From contig NZ_JALJYG010000005.1 of NCBI RefSeq assembly GCF_024170505.1, forward strand, positions 1 to 64,000: a DNA stretch of 64,000 nt, in the 5' to 3' direction. How positions within the stretch are numbered: position 1 is the first letter of the stretch; each line of letters starts with the position of its first letter. Below the pieces are notes generated by a model that was given only the letters and a program-made list of their open reading frames with translations, made no database searches and was not told where the DNA came from. Position numbers and translations under genes: made by a program. The stretch is from Methanocalculus alkaliphilus (GTDB taxonomy: Archaea > Halobacteriota > Methanomicrobia > Methanomicrobiales > Methanocorpusculaceae). Shown here piece by piece: positions 61,422 to 64,000 of this stretch.

Positions 61422-62855
61422 ATGCAGAAAGAATTCTCTTCTGTTGGACGCCATGAATGGGATCTTCCCCTGGGATATATCCCGGATATGCGGGTATCCG
61501 GGAGGCTCTTCCTTTCAGAGTCTCTCTTTGGCTCTCTTGAAGAGGGAGCCGTCCGACAGCTTGCCAATGTCGCAACCCTCCCGGGTATCATCGGCCACTC
61601 CTTTGGGATGCCTGACATCCACTGGGGCTATGGATTTCCGATCGGTGGGGTCGCCGCCTTCTCAGAAGAGGAGGGGATCATCTCACCCGGGGGTGTCGGA
61701 TTTGACATCAATTGTGGAGTCCGGATGATCACAACGCCCCTGAATATCTCCGATCTGGGGAAGATGGAGGATATCATCGGCAGGCTGTATCAGCAGGTTC
61801 CAACAGGTGTTGGTTCAAAAAGTGCATTCCGCCTCTCCGCTACCGCACTCGACGATCTCCTGGCACACGGAGCCAGCTGGGCGGTATCTGAAGGCTATGG
61901 CCTTCCTGATGACTGCATCCGGTGTGAAGAGGGAGGATATATGAAGGAGGCTGTCCCCGAAAACGTCAGTGAGAAGGCGCGCAAGAGGGGGATTCCCCAG
62001 TGCGGCACCCTGGGATCAGGAAATCACTTCCTTGAGCTCCAGGTGGTATCCGAGATCAGGGATCAAGAGGCTGCAGCAACATTTGGTGTACAGGAAGGCA
62101 ACGTCTGTTGTATGATCCATTGCGGATCGCGCGGGCTCGGGCACCAGGTCTGCACAGATCACCTGAAAACCCTTGAGAAAGCCACAAAGAAGTACGGGAT
62201 TAATCTCCCTGACCGCCAGCTCTCCTGTGCCCCTCTCACCTCACCTGAAGGGGAGAGCTACTTCGGCGCGATGGCGGCGGCTGCAAATTATGCCTGGGCC
62301 AACCGCCAGATCATCACCCATCAGGTGAGAACCCTCTTTGAATCGGCATTTGGGATCGCCCATACCGAGATGCCACTGGTCTATGATGTGGCGCATAATG
62401 TCGCCAAATGGGAGAAACATACTGTTGATGGCTCAGAACGGCGCGTCTGTGTTCATAGAAAAGGAGCAACCCGGGCATTTGGACCAGGAAGACCAGAACT
62501 CCCCGCCGTGTACCGGAAAACAGGACAGCCGGTGATCATTCCAGGCAGCATGGGAACGGCATCCTACCTCCTCGCAGGAACAGAGACGGCGATGGAGAAG
62601 ACCTTCGGGAGCACCTGCCATGGTGCAGGACGGGTCAGTAGCAGAAAAGAGGCGAAGAAGACAGTACGTGGGGCTGCGGTATCAGCTGAACTAAAGAAGC
62701 AGGGGATCATCGTCCGGGCGCCATCCGGGGATGTAATCGCCGAGGAAGCACCTGAGATGTATAAGTCAAGTGATGAGGTTATCCGTGTTGTTCATGAGGC
62801 CGGACTCTCCCGGATCGTTGCACGCATGATGCCCCTTGGAGTGATCAAAGGATGA
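61422..62855 (+). CDS. rtcB: RNA-splicing ligase RtcB
   Basis: Joins tRNA halves after intron removal by ligating 2',3'-cyclic phosphate to 5'-OH ends using GTP and Mn. 477 residues. Active-site motifs are visible: HSFGMPDIHWGYGFPIGG, GVGFDINCGVR (metal Cys), GSGNHFLEL, IHCGSRGLGHQ and DVAHNVAKWE with the guanylylated His region further on. No intein is present. The ATG at 61422 has a GAGGTG box 5 nt upstream. It overlaps the next gene by 4 nt. Confidence 0.95.
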   Translation: MQKEFSSVGRHEWDLPLGYIPDMRVSGRLFLSESLFGSLEEGAVRQLANVATLPGIIGHSFGMPDIHWGYGFPIGGVAAFSEEEGIISPGGVGFDINCGVRMITTPLNISDLGKMEDIIGRLYQQVPTGVGSKSAFRLSATALDDLLAHGASWAVSEGYGLPDDCIRCEEGGYMKEAVPENVSEKARKRGIPQCGTLGSGNHFLELQVVSEIRDQEAAATFGVQEGNVCCMIHCGSRGLGHQVCTDHLKTLEKATKKYGINLPDRQLSCAPLTSPEGESYFGAMAAAANYAWANRQIITHQVRTLFESAFGIAHTEMPLVYDVAHNVAKWEKHTVDGSERRVCVHRKGATRAFGPGRPELPAVYRKTGQPVIIPGSMGTASYLLAGTETAMEKTFGSTCHGAGRVSSRKEAKKTVRGAAVSAELKKQGIIVRAPSGDVIAEEAPEMYKSSDEVIRVVHEAGLSRIVARMMPLGVIKG

Positions 62856-63433
62856 AAGGCGGATCACCGGCACTCATCTGGGAAGAGAGGCTGATGTTTC
62901 TTCGTCTGATCGAGGATTGTGTCGGGTCCTGCGAACTGGTCACACCACAGCTCCTTGCCGCCCCCTTCTACCGTGGATCATTTGGAACGCTCATCATCCC
63001 GACAGGCTTTGCAAACAAGGACTATTCCCGTGTCCTCCCCGCACTCAGGGCAACGAAAAGCCGGATGGAGCGCTTCATCAGGTCAGGAGGAGAGCTTGTG
63101 GTCTTTGGGGGTGGCGGCGATGTACCGGACTGCTATGACTGGCTCCCATTCTCTGTACAATACCGGTTTTCATACGGTTCGCGTGAGATTCTCATCAGAA
63201 GAGAGAGTGATGCCGTCGCCCTGCTTGATGGATATGACCATACTGCCTTTGAATGCGACGGGCATCTCACCGGGTATTCCGGGGAAGCCATTGCAGAGAC
63301 CAGGGAGGGAGAACCCATCCTGATTGAGGAGTGTATTGGAGACGGCCGCGTCATCCTGACAACCGCACATGAGTATCCGTCCCGAAGGTTTATCACGGCA
63401 TTTTGCTCCTCCAAAAAGGAAACCTTCTTTTAG
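62852..63433 (+). CDS. Conserved hypothetical protein, class I GATase-like fold
   Basis: A 193-residue protein. The order of strands and the segment RFIRSGGELVVFGGGGDVPD followed by WLPFSVQY resemble class I glutamine-amidotransferase-like or ThuA-like proteins, with AETREGEPILIEECIGDGRVILTTAHEYPSRR near the end. A catalytic Cys in a nucleophile elbow is not clear. Start overlaps the rtcB stop (ATGA), so it is in the same operon. Function unknown. Confidence 0.6.
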   Translation: MKGGSPALIWEERLMFLRLIEDCVGSCELVTPQLLAAPFYRGSFGTLIIPTGFANKDYSRVLPALRATKSRMERFIRSGGELVVFGGGGDVPDCYDWLPFSVQYRFSYGSREILIRRESDAVALLDGYDHTAFECDGHLTGYSGEAIAETREGEPILIEECIGDGRVILTTAHEYPSRRFITAFCSSKKETFF

Positions 63434-63464
63434 ATGGAATTGGTATGGTTGTTAGTGTTCCAAT

Positions 63465-63887
63465 ATGCATCGATATACCATTGCCCGGGATGCATCAGCC
63501 GATGATCTCGAACCGGTCCTGATGACGATCCACACGATAGTCTCGAATCTTCCGATAACCGGACGATCCAAAGAGAAGCCCGGCATCCGGATAGAAGACG
63601 GGAAGGTGATCGAGAGATCCTATTCAGGACCGATCCTTGAAGAGGCGATTGCGAAGAACAGCCTGATCAAGACACGGCCAAAAGAGGGGATCTATAAGGG
63701 AATTCCGGTCGTCGTCGCACCCATACGGGATAGTGAGGGGGAGGCGATTGGAGCAATCGGGGTCGTTGACATCACCGGCATCTTTGATCTGGCGACGCTT
63801 ATGGAACACCAGTCTTTCATCCTTCGTCAGGTCTGTGGAACAGATCCCTGTCCATTGGATAGTGAACAGAGCATTGCAAAAAGGTAA
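63465..63887 (+). CDS. Methanogen DUF2111-family protein
   Basis: A 140-residue protein of a family found in methanogens and of unknown function. The motif NLPITGRSKEKPGIRIEDGKV and the tail region APIRDSEGEAIGAIGVVDITGIFDLATLMEHQ are typical; the latter looks like a small-molecule-binding PAS/GAF-type strand order. No membrane span. It follows the GATase-like gene by 31 nt and precedes a BirA-like gene by 5 nt. Confidence 0.72.
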   Translation: MHRYTIARDASADDLEPVLMTIHTIVSNLPITGRSKEKPGIRIEDGKVIERSYSGPILEEAIAKNSLIKTRPKEGIYKGIPVVVAPIRDSEGEAIGAIGVVDITGIFDLATLMEHQSFILRQVCGTDPCPLDSEQSIAKR

Positions 63888-63892
63888 AAACA

Positions 63893-64000
63893 ATGAATAA
63901 CGCTGCATTTAACGTCCTGAAGATCCTTGACCGGGAGAGCGGTAAGATTTCTGGAGAGAAGATCAGTGAAGAGCTGGGGATCAGCCGATCTGCGGTCTGG
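63893..64000 (+). CDS. BirA-like biotin operon regulator/ligase, N-terminus only (window edge)
   Basis: The first 36 codons are seen: a winged-helix start with KILDRESGKISGEKISEELGISRSAVW, the N-terminal DNA-binding domain of bifunctional BirA proteins. The window ends here, so the ligase domain cannot be checked; a stand-alone HTH regulator is also possible. It begins 5 nt after the DUF2111 gene, probably in one transcript. Confidence 0.65.
   Translation, partial: MNNAAFNVLKILDRESGKISGEKISEELGISRSAVW

Noticed and set aside
1-64000. CRISPR array, rRNA or tRNA genes
   Set aside because: No regularly spaced repeats, conserved rRNA stretches or cloverleaf sequences were found on reading the window.

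Overview
The window comes from the chromosome of a methanogenic euryarchaeon, most probably of the order Methanomicrobiales. The evidence is a complete archaellum operon fused to a CheF-type chemotaxis operon, a proteasome-activating nucleotidase, archaeosine tRNA-modification enzymes, archaeal RNase P RNA, a beta-RFAP synthase (methanopterin pathway), the phosphomevalonate dehydratase small subunit and several methanogen-type proteins of unknown function. No ribosomal RNA, tRNA or CRISPR array was recognised.

Layout. (1) 0.3-15.5 kb, minus strand: a surface-glycan locus. Its left part (about 0.3-7.2 kb) is clearly AT-rich and looks imported; it holds two GT4 glycosyltransferases, a FkbM methyltransferase truncated by a 20-bp tandem duplication, and a triple-GT-B protein of 1128 residues. 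The more GC-rich right part holds a SAM methyltransferase, a Wzt/Wzm ABC exporter, GT4 enzymes, a nucleotide-sugar SDR and a dolichol-phosphate-mannose-synthase-like GT2. A polytopic membrane protein follows on the plus strand. (2) 17.8-33.1 kb: an anchored secreted protein facing two archaellin genes, then a long plus-strand operon arlD/E-arlG-arlF-arlH-arlI-arlJ, an acidic membrane protein of unknown function, cheF, cheY, cheB, cheA, cheC and cheD. Glycan synthesis and export next to archaellins suggests, but does not prove, that the glycans decorate the archaellum or the S-layer. (3) 33.1-41.8 kb: a translation-quality-control neighbourhood (ABCE1, an EMC6-like membrane protein, RqcH/NEMF, Pelota), then an FKBP isomerase, a CYTH protein, and an operon of phosphomevalonate dehydratase small subunit, radical SAM protein and phosphoesterase. 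(4) 41.9-52.8 kb: two convergent PAN ATPases, aMBF1 with triosephosphate isomerase, a CBS-HTH regulator, RNase P RNA, an AMMECR1 protein, the archaeosine pair arcTGT/arcS, and an NfnAB-like flavoprotein pair. (5) 52.9-60.1 kb: an accessory stretch. A TnpB-only IS605-type element sits between mscS and a P-loop ATPase and supplies the ATPase stop codon. A CBS-type pyrophosphatase follows, then a PIN-domain toxin-antitoxin-like pair flanked by 274-bp direct copies of the 3' end of the beta-RFAP synthase gene. (6) 60.3-64 kb: a small winged-helix protein, an unknown gene, archease and RtcB (RNA ligation), two methanogen-type unknown genes and the start of a BirA-like gene.

The most interesting signals are the 3'-end-restoring PIN island in the methanopterin gene, the TnpB element interrupting a probable ATPase-MscS operon, the acidic membrane protein between arlJ and cheF, the paired PANs with different C-terminal tails, and the frameshifting 20-bp repeat in fkbM. 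All family assignments are made by reading motifs, without database searches.
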